Assembly: GCA_038503075.1 (NCBI GenBank)
Contig: JBCAML010000013.1
Coordinates: 682,001-746,000, forward strand
Source of the DNA: Gyromitra esculenta
Lineage: Eukaryota; Ascomycota; Pezizomycetes; Pezizales; Discinaceae
DNA: 64,000 bases
Direction: 5' to 3'
The notes beneath the pieces are model-generated. The model had not been told where the DNA came from and searched no databases. It saw only the letters and a program-made list of their open reading frames with translations. The translations under genes and the position numbers were made by a program. This document shows, one piece after another, positions 47,299 to 59,655 of this stretch (position 1 is the stretch's first letter; every line of letters starts with the position of its first letter).

Positions 47299-49880
47299 TC
47301 AAAACACAGCTGCTAGGCCGTGTCGAGAAGTTCGTTTTGAGAATCTTCTTGCTGCTTTCCCGTCACTACTTTCGCCGCCTCGCTGCCGATCCTGGAATGT
47401 ATGGCTATTCGCAGCATCAATGGTGAGTGTCGAGGCTGGGCTTGACAAAGCACTTGACGTGAAACTATCATCTGGTGGATGATTGACTGTTGCAATCTCT
47501 CGAGCCCTGTCTATTGTTTCCAGCCATTCACTTGCAGGAGTTTTCGGATCTTCAAAAGTGTACGTTTTGTCACGCTAATCAAAAAGCCACCTAAGTCAGC
47601 TATTTCGTATTACAAAGTACTTTTACAATTTCATTCTCACCATGTCGATTGCCCAGGTAGTGTCGCTGTTTCCAGAAACTTTTCTCGCCACAACACCCAG
47701 TCCTTGTAAATTGATTTCCATCTTCATCCGTTTGTCATCGCCTCCGGCCGCTGCAATGATTACCCTTGCGCATGTTGTGATCATTACCAATCGCTGCCGC
47801 TTCTTGCTGTTATTACCGCCGAAAAATCGAGCAAATTTCCTTGGTGTTTCTACATGACCATTAACACCCCCCTTTCCATCCGGAGAATGAGGCGCCGGAC
47901 TGGTTTGTACAACTGCGTTTCCCAACTTCAATATTCGCTCATTCGATCGTGTAAGAACTGGAGACCATTCAATGTCAAGTTGACTAGGCGGCGCAAGTTC
48001 TGTAATAACCCGTGGAGGCTGAGGCCTAGAACCGGGTGCCCCATTCGGCATAGCTCCATTCCGATGAGGGCCGTTAGATGCGGTACTATAGTCATCTAAT
48101 TTGATGATTTTTGCTTCTATCGGTGGTGCGACGTACGGCTTTAGCCTTGGTGCCTTCTGTTTCCAGAGCTTTCGACCCCACTCAATTCCGTCAAAGAATT
48201 CATGGTTCTTAATGTGTTCAATACTAAGACGCCTTGCAGGGTCTAAGACTAGTAACCTCTCTACCAAGTCCTTCGCCACTACAGGGAAACCTTTAGGAAA
48301 CTCGTAATCTAGGTTGACGATTTTTTGAAAGGTTTGGTATTCGTTAGCAGCCTTAAAAGGAGGCCTCCCGGAAAGTAACTGAAAAATAATGCACCCAAAA
48401 GCCCACAGGTCAGAAGCCTTGCAAGCCGCCTTGTCAGTTAGAAGCTCCGGAGAAACATATTCTGCTGTTCCTACGAATGAGTTTGCTTTGGTATCATCAG
48501 TCTCTGTTGGGTCACCAGGATAAGCACCCCCGAAGCCATTGACTTCCCCATTAACTCCATCTTGAGGCTTCTTTGGCGGGTCGAGAATCTTGGCTGTTCC
48601 GAAATCGGTAATTTTGACACGCATTTGATCGTCCAAGAGCACATTCTCGGGTTTAAGATCTCGGTGAATAACCCCTTTTGAATGCATATACTCAATTGTG
48701 TCTAAAATTTGCGCAGAGTAATACCGGGTGCACTCTTCATCGAAAGTAGTCATCTTTATGACCAATCAGCTTTACCTGGTCTGGAATTATTCCTGGATTC
48801 AAGACGTACCCTTTTCAAGAAACCTAACAACTCTCCGCCAGCTGCAAGATCTAGCACAAAATACAAACTCCTTTCGTCCTGGAATGTATAATACAGTCGC
48901 ACTACCCCTGGGTGCTCTCCTAATCTATTTAAGGTATTTTTCTCTATGTTGACGTACTTGACTTTCTTTTCTTTGATGATATGCCGTTTATCAAGAACCT
49001 TGATGGCATATTCCTTCAAAGTTGTTCGGTCTGTTGCAGCGAGAACCTATAAGACCATCAGCATGAAGAAATTTAGACAAATAATAGAAGAAACGTCCAA
49101 GCATACCGTGCTATAACTCCCTTCTCCTAAAGTCCTTCCAAAGTTAAAATCTTTAACCCCTTTCTTCACTACACGTGTGACCGTGTTCCCATTAGCATCA
49201 ATCTCTCTCTGAACCCCCAAAGCAGCCCCCTTCTCTTTCCATTCGTCACTACTTGCAGTAGGCCCATTCTCGCTATATGGACCTCCGTCTTCGCCGCCGA
49301 ATCTTGCCGGGGGCAATCCCCTACTGCTTCCTACACGAAGGGGGTACGGACCTGTTGGATGGGATTGACGGTAAGATCTATCCGTATTGGAACGCTCCCT
49401 CTGGGTCTGTCTCGAAGCTGCCCCCGAAGGGCCTGAAGGACCCGATAAGGACCCTCTAGAAGGTTCACGAGACATTCGTGCATAGTCAGGATACATCTGG
49501 GTGTTCACCGAATGAATCGAAGCTGATGAGGAAACATTTTGGGGAGGGTAGTTAGGTGATACGTTTGATGGATATGATCCTCCGGTAAATTGAGAGGCCG
49601 GCCTTGAGGGGGGGGTAGGTGGGGGGTAGTTGGAGCGCAGTTGTGACTGTGACAGAGAATGTTGTGATCCGGCTAGCGACGAACTTTGAGACAGATTTCC
49701 GAGATTGCCAACCGAAGAATTCTGTTGGTGGGATGAAAGTGAATGAAAATCTGGGATATGAATGGTAGAAGTGTTGTTTGACGAAGTTCCTGCACGAGGT
49801 GACGGTGGGGGCGAGTCCTCTGTCTGATTCGCGATTCGTAAACCTCCCAGCGCCTGGGAAAGATTTAGATCGCCTTCCAT
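47299..49880 (-). CDS. PKH1: PDK1-type AGC protein kinase (Pkh1/Pkh2, Ksg1 homologue)
   Basis: The upstream AGC-family kinase (PDK1 in animals, Pkh in yeast) that phosphorylates activation loops of other AGC kinases in sphingolipid and wall-integrity signalling. An N-terminal disordered Ser/Pro-rich stretch (about 220 residues) precedes the kinase domain: Gly loop GRTLGEGSYSTV, catalytic Lys in YAIKVLDK, HRDLKPENVLL, DFGTAKIL, activation loop ANSFVGTAEYVSPELL and SDLWAFGCIIFQLLSGRPPF. The usual loop insertion (PPKKPQDGVNGEVNGFGG) lies after DFG. A PH-like C-terminal region follows (RDKTYTFEDPKTPASEW) and the end is RHGLAAVF. Exons on the reverse strand are 49107-49880, 48810-49046, 47641-48753 and 47299-47574, summing to 2,400 nt and giving 799 residues. 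The gene is intact. Confidence 0.95.
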
Positions 49881-52800
49881 CTCCCCAGTCTTCTGCGAGG
49901 TCTGACAATTAACCCGTCACTTTATCTCTTTCGCTCCTAACGCCAATTTGATCAAGACTTGTCGTCCTTGGTCTTGAGTGGATAAGCCTTCTAGGAGCAG
50001 TAGCTTTTGGAAAGGGGTAGATGGTGGGCGACGGGCGGGAGGGATGACAGCAGATATGATGGGAGGTCGAAGTTTTCGATGAGTTGGGCGTCGAAGCTAA
50101 GCAAGCTGGGTCGGGGGTTCCGCTTAGACTCTAAAATTAAACCAAACAAACCAGCCAGAACTTCGGGAACCCTTCAGGTACCATCAATCTCAACCGTCAA
50201 CAGTGCAGAACAAGGCCTGTGGGTCACTTGTGTTGTGAAACAGTGAATCGCGAGGCTGAACGTAGCCGGCTTGTGTCGGCTTTGCGGTGCGTAATCCCAC
50301 TAGAATTTGGTAATAAGTTAAAGATTAATGTAGAAAAACACTTTTGGATTTGAGCGAGCACACGGGGGTGGCTGGATTTGAGTGGGGTGTAATGGTTTTC
50401 GTGAATGAGCGTAGAAGAACGAATGCCCTTTTCGAGGTCGTAGAAATGCTGGGTGACTCGGAGAAGGGGGGAAAGCGTGGCTGTATAAGGGGGGATAATA
50501 GCGATCCTGACGAACGGCAATAGATGAAGATATAATGAGTGTCGGTCTGCACAGTGATGCTCCAGAGGAATGGTAATATGATGTCGGGAGTGTGGAGAGA
50601 GCCGAGGGAGTGTGTGGAAGACTAGCAGACGGACGACGGGCAGCAAGCAAGGGAGGCGAAGTTGTCAAGGTGTCTCGAATCCGTCACCCGTAGATTCACT
50701 CACGCCTCTGTAGCACCTATCATTCCCTTTCGCAGTACCCCTCAGGAGCCCTAAAATAAGAAAATACATCTTGCGCTTCTCCATCTCCGATCGAGTCGCA
50801 ATTCAAAAGGAGAACTTTAGTTAAATTAAATTATGCACTCATCTGGGTTCTTTTCTTTTTCTGCCTTCTCCGCTCCCTCCGTTCTTCCCCCAATTCCTTC
50901 CTTCGCGAATCAATGCGGAGCCACAGAGATACTCTACTCGCACGTCTGACAGGGGTTGCCACGCGCGTTGGGCTGGCTAATCTTGAAATCCACATATCAA
51001 GTACCCTCTGCATACGTACATGTATGTATGTAGTGACCAAATTCATCAAGGCAATCTAATTATAATGCGTAAAATACCGGTATTGTCTAGTATTTGCACT
51101 CGTACAATTGCACTTACGGACCACGACCGCGATTTGTTCTAGACATGGACGTGGTGGGTAGTTATGTAGATCCTAATGGAGGGCGACGCGGAGAGGACGT
51201 GGGTAAAGTGCGGAGCAACTAACGGTCCTGCCTCTGGTGATGGACGGGGTGAAGGACAGGGAGAACTCTACCATGAACGCGTGGAAGTGAAACCACGGCC
51301 AGATGATAAGAACATTGTGCTTTGTAAGTCAACTTCATGCCCCCATATGGTGGTTACATCAGGCAGCTCACGTGAATAGCTTTTTTGATGGATCGCTTCT
51401 CTCTCCGGGGAAGAGATCGAAGATCCCGGCCAACGAAAGAGAGAAGGAAACACAACCACCGAGAATCTCGAAACACTCACTGACCGAGACACGATGGCTT
51501 GCCCGTCCACCTAATAATGGTAACAACCGGAGACGTGCCGACTGTAAATCCGGACAGTCTGAGCGAACGGGCAAGGCAGCCGGCCCAAAAAAGCGTCATC
51601 CATGGGCTTGGCCGGTCCAGCCCAGACCAGTCTTGCGATTGTCTAGTCTGATGATCTCCAGGGCACAATTTCCCCCATCCTCAATGGTTGAGGATCCAGT
51701 CCAACTTACAGACTGACAGTGACCCCTAACCTTATCGATTTCTCAAGAAAAAGCAATGATGACCATCAAAAAAAGTCTTAAAATAATACTCTATGAGTTA
51801 TTATAGACCAAGTCAAGCCCCAAGGTCCCTGCCAAAAGTCTTGTTGCGAGCTTCACGGACCCAAGAGGACTCCGGGCCCAACTTATCTCACTAAAACGGG
51901 GTTAGCAATATAAATTGGGCGCCCGCTAGCCTCCCAACCTTCCTTTCCTAACCCGATTGCATCTACTAATTCTTGGCACAAGCTCAGCTTTGATCTTGGC
52001 CAGTATTCGCTTCCAGGGAACGAATAACATGTGCTAAAGACCCACAGCGAAATCAGAAATCAGACGAACAGCGTCCGAATGAGATTTGTATTGACCACTC
52101 GGAGCCCTGGTTGATCGGTATATGGCAAGCAATAACGCGGGTAAAGCTTTTTTTCTTTCCCCTCTCTTCTAAAATAGTCATCTCCGATTTTAAAGGCTAT
52201 TGACGATTGACTTCAGTTTTTTTTAGCGAATTTGTCAGGATGGGAGAACGGGATCATTTTTTCTTCGTCGGAATGTTGGGAGCATCTGATATTAGAGCGC
52301 CCACAGAACACTCTGGATGTCTTAGACAAGACGAGTCGCGCTTAATTATCCACTTCCGGTCAAAAAAAAAACTCATGTTACATCTCATTGCGGTAATCTC
52401 CCGGTGGCCTGTTTATCTTTTTGGTCGAAGATAATTCCGGATATGGTTCGGTGCGCTCTATTCCGGGCCTTTATTTTCATGGCGAATCTCCGCAAAATAG
52501 TTTGGGTGGTGTTCTCCAGCAGTTGCGGAGTTGCACATTTACCATGCACCTACATCACTGATATTACAAGATGCACAAAAAATTGGTAGTGTTTCCATCT
52601 CATCGGAGACTAGTTAATTTATCGGATTCAGACGAATCTAAATATCATACGGGAATATTTCGGCAAATGCTAGTGCTCTATCTCTATTCTGCTCACTTGC
52701 TGAGTCATTGTAACCATACGAGTAATTTTCTGGCGCGAAAGCAGAATGAATGGTTCGAAAGAACTGGTATCCCTACATCATTCCATTCGCAAACTTACAT

Positions 52801-54294
52801 CACAGGAGCTACGAAAGGTTGGACGATCATATCGTGTTCATGTACGATGTTCACTGCAGACTATTCTTAGAATTCAGTACCTAGGACGAATTATTGTTTA
52901 AATGTTGTCGGGACGACTCACTTGTTATGGAGTAGTTCTAGAACTTTCGCTGCGCCATTTTGCCCCCACAACAGCATTAAGCTCTGGATGAGCTCTGCTA
53001 ATTCATCTCGGGGATGTGGATAAATTTCATTGGTAGTGTACGATTTCGTCACTATTGATCCAGATCAACATCGCTTGGTACCGGAGCTTGTGGCTCGTAC
53101 AATGCCTACCGGCAAAACCACCTCTACCGAAGAGCAACACGCAAGTGTCTTATTAGGAAGCAAATTCAGATTCTAAATCAACGAGAGAACAAGATGATTC
53201 CAACAAGATCCTCAGGGGCGTTAGCTTTGGATCTGGGTCTCTAACGATGATAGGATGGAAAAAGGGTAGCCATAAATAGAAGCGAGAGTATCAGATAGAG
53301 GGCAAACAATTTAGAGATGGAGGTTGGGTATGCCGGTGTTTCAGGGGTACATACAGTTGCAATTACACAAGGACTCCTTTGGCTTATTAAAAAGCTACAT
53401 GCCAAAAATATTTATTCGATGTTTACATGTAGTTACCACGATATACAATCAGGACCTATGGCTCTCCAAATATATATAATTAATGGTCAGACTTATCACG
53501 CTTGATTAAAGCCTACGGGGAGCAGCAATGTGGGTTTTGGCCGAAGCGGTAGCTACAGGCTAGAATCCAAGAACCACAATGGAAACCGCAAGGCCGGGTG
53601 CACAATTATAACAGTTTCAACAAATCGGAACATGGGCTTCCGAATTACTGGCTGGAAGTATTTCATCCGAAGATCAGAATAGATTTGATGTACCTCAGAG
53701 CAAGGAAGAAAAAAACGTTTGAAGAGGCAAGTGGGGGGCTTCTGTAATGCGGGGTATCGATAAGTGACTCCCTGGGTTGACGTTGGGTCGATTATATCTC
53801 ACGAGCATACGTAATTTCGAGGTTTCATATTTTTAGTTTGACGTGCCAATCTATGTATCAAAAAACCAAACGTCATACGTATGCCGCGTTGCTCTCCTCC
53901 GCCTCCCCTGGTTATAGCCGTCATCGTTTTGTGACTTTGTTTCGGTCAGAGATAAAATTAGTCCTATTCGTTGCCGTTTAAACGAATCTCCCGACGCAGT
54001 AACTGGATTGAGGCGACAGAACATTCTAAGCTCCAAGCTATGGAAGATCCAGAAAGGACAGATAACGATCTGCTGCGATTACTCTATCTCAATCCCGCCA
54101 ACGTGGAAATACAGGGATACGGAATTGGTCAAGTACCAAGAAAGAGGCTGTGTAGCTCTCCGATAGTGTCATGCCTGATATTAGAAACAGGACTGGGCGA
54201 TCATGTGTAACCTATGATTTTAACGAAAGGAGGTGATCACTCGGTCTCGATAAGTCACTCGGAGTAGCTCGGCTCTTTCGCGCGGGAGTGTTTA

Positions 54295-54314
54295 GATAGA
54301 TAGATAGATAGATA
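54295..54314. repeat. GATA microsatellite, five units
   Basis: Five exact GATA units in non-coding DNA. On each side lies a copy of a short direct repeat (CGCGCGGGAGTGTTTAG at about 54,279 and CGCGCGGGAGTGCTTAG at about 54,350). GATA sites are targets of fungal GATA factors, but a repeat this short may be neutral. Confidence 0.75.
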
Positions 54315-54378
54315 TTTCATTCACGCATCCAACCCTTGAGTTATGGCGGCGCGCGGGAGTGCTTAGCTGTGGAAAGGG

Positions 54379-54900
54379 TATATATTTTCTGGCCCGTTTG
54401 CCAGAAATTCCCCTTTACTAAGTGGTCGACCACTTTGCAAATGGATTGGCTTATTTACGAATGGACCTACTTTGCTTAGGGTCAGCCCATCATCAAAATA
54501 TCACTTACGCTAGCCCATCTCCTAAGTGAATCAATCATATTGGGGATACCATACCGAGATTATAGAAACCTACATAGAGGTACTGTACTTCTTAATATAC
54601 TTTTACACCATAATTTAACTTAACTACTTAGGTTCGATAGCATCAAGCCTCTGATATTTAATGCACTGCAGGTTTTGGTATTGCAGTATATTGTATGGTT
54701 TGTAGGTTCCTAGTTGAAAAGATATTCGTTGGGTTTAAACGATGTACCTTTCTTGGAATATGGGCCATTTATCGGTGTCTCTTTGCAGGTGGGTTGGCTG
54801 ATGTGTAAAACTGCTCTCTTTGTAAATGAGCTAACCAATTTGCCAGTGGGCCAGTCAGTTTAGAAACGGGTTTAATGGCAAACGGCCCAGAATATATATA
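54379..54900. mobile_element. Inverted-repeat element, family G copy 2
   Basis: About 520 bp, ending in TATATTTTCTGGCCCGTTTG on the left and, reversed, TATATTCTGGGCCGTTTGCC on the right. Inner blocks GTGGTCGACCACTTTGCAAA and TGGATTGGCTTATTTACGAA match family G copy 1 at 22236-22877. The arms are more diverged than in copy 1. It is non-coding; an AT microsatellite follows at about 54,891-54,905. Confidence 0.6.
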
Positions 54901-55116
54901 TATATCTAGTTGCTACAGTAGTATACATGTATGTGTAGTGTAAGAAGATGGGGCTCGAGGCTAGGAAGGATTAGGATGGGCTTAGAGATGCGCGCATAGC
55001 TTTAGTAGAAGATAATAGTATTGATAGATTTGTTTGATGATTGAGTCGCTTGATCGCTTTGTTTCATTTGTTTCGTTGTTTCTGACGAGAAAAAGCTGCG
55101 AGCGGTGGGTTAACAG

Positions 55117-55143
55117 ATCACCCGCGGGTCAACCGCGGGTGAT
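55117..55143. repeat. GC-rich perfect hairpin
   Basis: ATCACCCGCGG (55117-55127) and CCGCGGGTGAT (55133-55143) are exact complements around the loop GTCAA, in AT-rich DNA about 500 nt upstream of the next gene. The half-sites CCGCGG also resemble a binding site for a dimeric zinc-cluster factor (CGG triplets). Function unknown. Confidence 0.5.
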
Positions 55144-55658
55144 TACTCGTAGGACCTGGTATTCGGTTTTGGAATAATATGATATTTTTTATACTAGGTT
55201 CTCACGGATCTGTATGTTAACAAATTCAGTGGCAGTGGAAACCCTGAAGCGGTAAGGGTTTCGGGGTCATATACCTAGCTATTCGATACATACAGTTAAT
55301 GGTTTGAGGAGAGACATATATACATATCCTAAGAGCGTTTTTTCTGATTAGAACAGCACATATACTAAGCGTATTGGGCCCATATGTCTGGTGATGGGAC
55401 GACATGTAAACGTATACGACATGTTAAGTTTGGTGATGAGACTGAGATATATGCATGTAGTTAATGTGCACTAAAAGGGATCCCATGAGCTGCTTTAGCG
55501 TGCTTGAGTACGCTTATAATCTGCTAAATTTTACTGTTTCTGAAAATCAGGGTTAGCTTTTCAATAAGAACTTACAGCAGTATCTTTCACCTCTCAATAG
55601 CCTGCCTTGGTCATCCTATCAAACTTGCTGCATTTTTTCTCGTCTCATCAAGTTCATT

Positions 55659-56948
55659 ATGTCTGGAATGATTCGACTACGACCTACACAGATTCTCTTG
55701 ACGAGCGAGGAAGTTAATAAGGCTTTTCAAAATATTCGCCCATCCAACACAGGATCTATGTCATCCTCAGCTACACTACCGTGGGACCATAATATTACTA
55801 TCAGAAGGAATCGGAATACAAAAGAGGCAGACAAGAATGCACAAAGCTTCGTCATCCATGAGGACCCATGCACTACTGACTGTGAGTCTGATAATGGAGA
55901 GATATCTGATATGTCAGACTTCAGTTTTGGACCGATCCTTTTGAAGAGAAGCCCGAGTGATGAAAATGCCCTTTTTGCAGAAGGTAACAGCAGTTCTGAA
56001 GCCGGTGATGAGGGCAGTGGTGGTGAACGGAGTACTTCATCAACTTCCTGGGATGAAAGACAGAGTGTAACAACTCTTACAAACGATAGCCCAACTGGTG
56101 ATAGCTTCATTTCTTCGACACTCATCGATGGATCGATATCTTCTGCAGATGAACAGGAGGATATAGGCTTGAAAAATAGCCAAGACGATGTCGAACAAGA
56201 TTTTAATAGTGAACAAGGGGAAAGTTTTATTGATATCGAGTATATGGCTGATGTTGAGTTGAGCATTCCCGAGGATTCAGATTATTCAACACAGGATTCA
56301 GATATAGGGAAACGCCTTCAGGAATCCTATTCTCTACCTATGGATGGGACAAGCGAGGCAGGCATTACCCAGAGATTCGAAGATTTGAATCTTTACGCCT
56401 CGCCAGTTGTTCCACGAGATGATGAAATATCTCACTCTCCCGGTTTTCCTTCCAGCAGAACTCCAGGAACTCCGGGTACTCCAGTCGGTGTTGTTCTTCC
56501 TCCGACTCCGCCCTCAGTTCGAAGATTGCTTGAAGAGATATCTCCTCGATTAGACGAGGTTGCTGGCCTGTCTCCTCGCCATTTGGCTGTCTCACGTGCA
56601 CGTCTTGCTCGCTACCGTTCACGAAGTCTTCAGCATTCTACCCTTGCGAGGCAAGCCGCTGATCCGCAGGTAGAGGGCGATCGTCATCAGCGGTCTCGTA
56701 CTACTGGAACTTCCCGGCAATGGCTCCTTAATAGCAGTCCGCCAGTGTCTCATATTAAGTGCCGCGTTTTTAGTGCCGGAGCTAGGTCAATGGTCGACGA
56801 ACTTTATGATACAGATGATAGTGACGGGGGGATTGAAATTTTGGCGGAGGCTTCTGAGACGGAAATACTCACCAAAGAAGAAAAAGAGGACGAGATCGGT
56901 GATTTGGATAGTAGTCGAGAAGATGCTACCGGGAAGCTATTTGGCTGA
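55659..56948 (+). CDS. Hypothetical acidic, disordered protein
   Basis: An intronless frame of 429 residues, which I do not recognise. It is Ser/Glu/Asp-rich and should be mostly disordered. A Pro/Thr segment (SSRTPGTPGTPVGVVLPPTPP) has SP/TP sites suited to proline-directed kinases. It is followed by a possible helix, SVRRLLEEISPRLDEV, and a basic patch (SRARLARYRSRSLQ). The acidic C-terminus includes VDELYDTDDSDGGIE. Composition suggests a nuclear or regulatory protein, but that is inference. It converges on the TLC-domain gene. The open frame is long enough to be real; the opposite-strand frames are its shadows. Confidence 0.7.
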   Translation: MSGMIRLRPTQILLTSEEVNKAFQNIRPSNTGSMSSSATLPWDHNITIRRNRNTKEADKNAQSFVIHEDPCTTDCESDNGEISDMSDFSFGPILLKRSPSDENALFAEGNSSSEAGDEGSGGERSTSSTSWDERQSVTTLTNDSPTGDSFISSTLIDGSISSADEQEDIGLKNSQDDVEQDFNSEQGESFIDIEYMADVELSIPEDSDYSTQDSDIGKRLQESYSLPMDGTSEAGITQRFEDLNLYASPVVPRDDEISHSPGFPSSRTPGTPGTPVGVVLPPTPPSVRRLLEEISPRLDEVAGLSPRHLAVSRARLARYRSRSLQHSTLARQAADPQVEGDRHQRSRTTGTSRQWLLNSSPPVSHIKCRVFSAGARSMVDELYDTDDSDGGIEILAEASETEILTKEEKEDEIGDLDSSREDATGKLFG

Positions 56949-57643
56949 TAGTTTGCTGACATTCTGGTGGCCCTTCAAACAAAACCGTGGCCGGAAGGAC
57001 CCACAAAGCGGTCTTCTAGACAGATCAGAAAGCACTGAAAACAAGACTTTGTTTGTTTATTGTTCTCTTGTTACAGGAGACCAGATTCAGGGCATGAGAG
57101 ATTGCTGGTCTTCAAGCGTAGAATAAGATAGTACTACTAATTCCAAAAAAATATTTCGACCACGGAATGATAGGTGGAGTCGCTGTTGTGGTGTGTGAAA
57201 GCGAAGCGCTGTTTCGAAATAATTCATCGCGTGACCGTTTATGACTTCCATAGCAGAATCGGGATTACCGTAGCCAGGCTAAGTCCCCTATAGCCAAGAG
57301 ATAACTCTGTCCGGTAAAACGACAGTAGTTTAGATAGCAATTAGATTATAAGATTTCTCTCGATACTAAATACTGATTTATAGGATGAAAGGGGGAGTAA
57401 AAATTACAAAAGAGAGCCAAGAAACAATATCTACCAAATAAATAAATAATGGAAGACGCCATTCAAAACCCGCCAATGTCCCTGTGTCCAAATAAATGGG
57501 AGAAAAAAACTACAAAAAAAACGTAAAACTCCGTCCGTCCGTCCCCCCCCAGCAAATCCGTTCGTGAACCCATCGAGTCTATTGATACATGATCCATACA
57601 AAAAGACAAAAAATCAAACATTCCTTCCGCCACACTCATTAGA
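56949..57643. other. Convergent 3' region
   Basis: About 700 nt between two convergent stop codons, AT-rich with A/C homopolymers near 57,520-57,550. Probably both 3' UTRs and a spacer; no gene seen. Confidence 0.6.
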
Positions 57644-58895
57644 TCAAGCCCTCCGCTTCTTCAACTCAACCTTCTCATTTCCACTCGCAAACTTCAGCTC
57701 CGTCGCTTCGACCACCGCCTTCTCCTCTTTCTTCTTCTCGCCTCCGGTGAATCTGCTAGCAACAGTCTGAATCATCCTGCTAAACCAATAATAGTTCAAC
57801 AAGTTCAAGATGCTATTACTGCTCAAATAAACATACGCCAGCCACAATGGCACGCTCTTCCCCGCAAAAGGATGGGGCACGACCGTCTCTGTCGCCAAAT
57901 GGTCCGGATGCAGCATATCTCCCACCGTCATGCTCAACATCGCAGGCGGGTTCATAGCGATGTTGAAGACGTCTTTCATCACGAGGTAGCTGCTCCATGT
58001 GCCGTAGATTACGCGGCAGGAGAAGAAGGTGCCAAGAAGGAAAAAACCGTTGATTAGTTGTGTGCGGCTACCGGTTAATCCTACTTTGTCGCAGAACCAG
58101 TGAATGTTGAGGAATGGGGATGAGAGCTCAAAGAGAACGAAGACTGGGGCGTAGAAGTTGACGAAAGGACGCTGAGAATGAGTTGATGTTAGCTTGCGGG
58201 TTCAATAGTGTTGGATGAATTAAGTATAATAGCAATTATGTGATGTAACGCTATAACCCCTCATGGTTCCACACATCCAGTGGGATGGTAGCAGATATGA
58301 TAAGATGTTATGATGTGACATGGGGAGTCAATGCACGTGACTAGGTGAATGAGACGCGAAGGGGTGTGGGGGTGTAACTTACGAATCCAAGGTTATACAC
58401 AGCCACTGCACTCGCCGCGTGCGCCAGGAACCCGGGACCAAAGATATCGAGGTACCAAGCGCTCATGACCAGATCCCACAGAAAGTAGCCTGCCGCATAA
58501 CCCTGAACTGCGCCGCTGGTAGGGGTATAGCCGAATACACGCCCAAGCATCCCCTCTTCGTCCTGAGAGCGCCAGGAGGCTCGCTCGGTGTCGGTGTACA
58601 TTACCCATAGCGCGAAAATGCAGATGAAGGAGCTCTGAACGAAGGAGACGACATGCACGTCCCAGTTGATCTTTGTGCGCTTGTTGAATTTGGGGTAGAT
58701 GTTTGGGAGGAGGATGGTGGAGAGGATGGGAGAGAAGATGAGGAAGATGGTGTGGTAGACGACGAAAGCGCTGAGAATATGGTGGATGTGGAAGGGAAGG
58801 GTGGGAAGGTGGGTCAGTTTGGAGAAGGACTGGATCAAGGTGGAGTTGTAGAGCCATGAGAGCCAGTCTGGGCGGGGGAATACGAAGGTCTCCAT
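57644..58895 (-). CDS. TLC-domain multi-pass membrane protein
   Basis: Two exons on the reverse strand (58383-58895 and 57644-58171, intron 210 nt with GTAAGT donor) give 346 residues. The protein has six or more membrane segments and TRAM-LAG1-CLN8 features: NWDVHVVSFVQSSFICIFAL, GYAAGYFLWDLVMSAWYLD, HAASAVAVYNLGF, FYAPVFVLFELSSPFLNIHW and GTFFSCRVIYGTW. This layout is that of fungal TMEM56/YPR114W-like proteins of the endoplasmic reticulum; the role is probably in membrane lipid handling, not ceramide synthesis, as no LAG1 double-His motif is visible. The tail is Lys/Glu-rich and ends LKKRRA. The start follows from the single Met at the head of the frame. The gene is intact. Confidence 0.85.
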
Positions 58896-59655
58896 GATCG
58901 CGGTGGTGATGCTGGGGGAACGGTGGAAGAAGAAGAGGGGAGATCGCTGGTGCTATTTGTTGGTCGAGCTGAAAGAACGGCTTCGATTGAGCTAAGTTGA
59001 CTCAGGGGGATCGTCGAGCTGAGCCTCAACCACAGGATAGCTGACTCCAACAACGACGGTGACGATAGTGAAGTATTGCGGGGGGGACTGGCGGTTTTAA
59101 GGAACCGTCAACACCAAAACGACCACTCTGTCTTCTTGTCTGCGACACGGAGAGACGCTGAGATGGAAGGGCCAAGCTAGCTATTTGACTGAATCCCGAT
59201 TGACCGACTGGCTACCTCCTGTCTTCATACATCAATGTTTCGACTGACTGACTGACTGTTCAGCCCATGGATTCACTTGCTGTTGGTGCCTGCAGAGTTC
59301 ATGCACAGATCCGGTCAGCCGCCAAATTGTTGGGGGTGACCTGCAGCCCAGGTCACTGGGCTTCTTGGCGGCCGGGGTCACACGGCTGCTGACATAAGAC
59401 AGAGGCACGTGGGGATTCTTGGCAACTGTGGGTCTTTTAGCGCCCTTCATATCCCGTCACTCGGGGGTGTTCTGCCTCTGTCCGCATCTTCAATGGTCCC
59501 AGAGTGATCTTGTTCACGTCGACAGCAACAGCGTTGTCTCCACGACTGTCCTTCCATCCTTCATCCTTCATCCTTCGTTCTTTCTTCTTTCCCAAGAACT
59601 TTCTAATTCCATCACCATCTCACTACCATCATCGCCATCACTATAAGCTGTAGCC
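58896..59655. other. Divergent promoter region between TLC gene and DBP5-like gene
   Basis: About 760 nt holding both promoters. The CT-rich tract at 59,545-59,640 just upstream of the + strand ATG is a typical fungal leader. A GACT repeat (TGACTGACTGACTG) lies near 59,240. No gene is seen. Confidence 0.6.

Larger units (their letters stand above)
49881..55658. other. Long gene-poor intergenic region
   Basis: About 5.8 kb without a supportable gene. The first 1 kb is probably the kinase promoter and leader; overlapping frames at 50,224-50,670 are low-complexity Ser/Pro/His-rich artefacts. Frames at 51,176-51,716, 52,207-52,870 and 53,971-54,210 show no family resemblance. TACATGTA occurs at 51017, 53424 and 54924. 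One palindromic element (54379-54900), a GATA repeat and a small hairpin are listed separately. Confidence 0.55.

Noticed and set aside
50224..50668. Overlapping Ser/Pro/His-rich frames upstream of the kinase
   Set aside because: CT-rich promoter/leader composition read in several frames; no family resemblance.
53536..53590. TTTGGCCGAAGCGGTAGC, reminiscent of a class II tRNA D-arm
   Set aside because: No anticodon stem or T-arm with paired acceptor follows; not foldable as a tRNA by eye.
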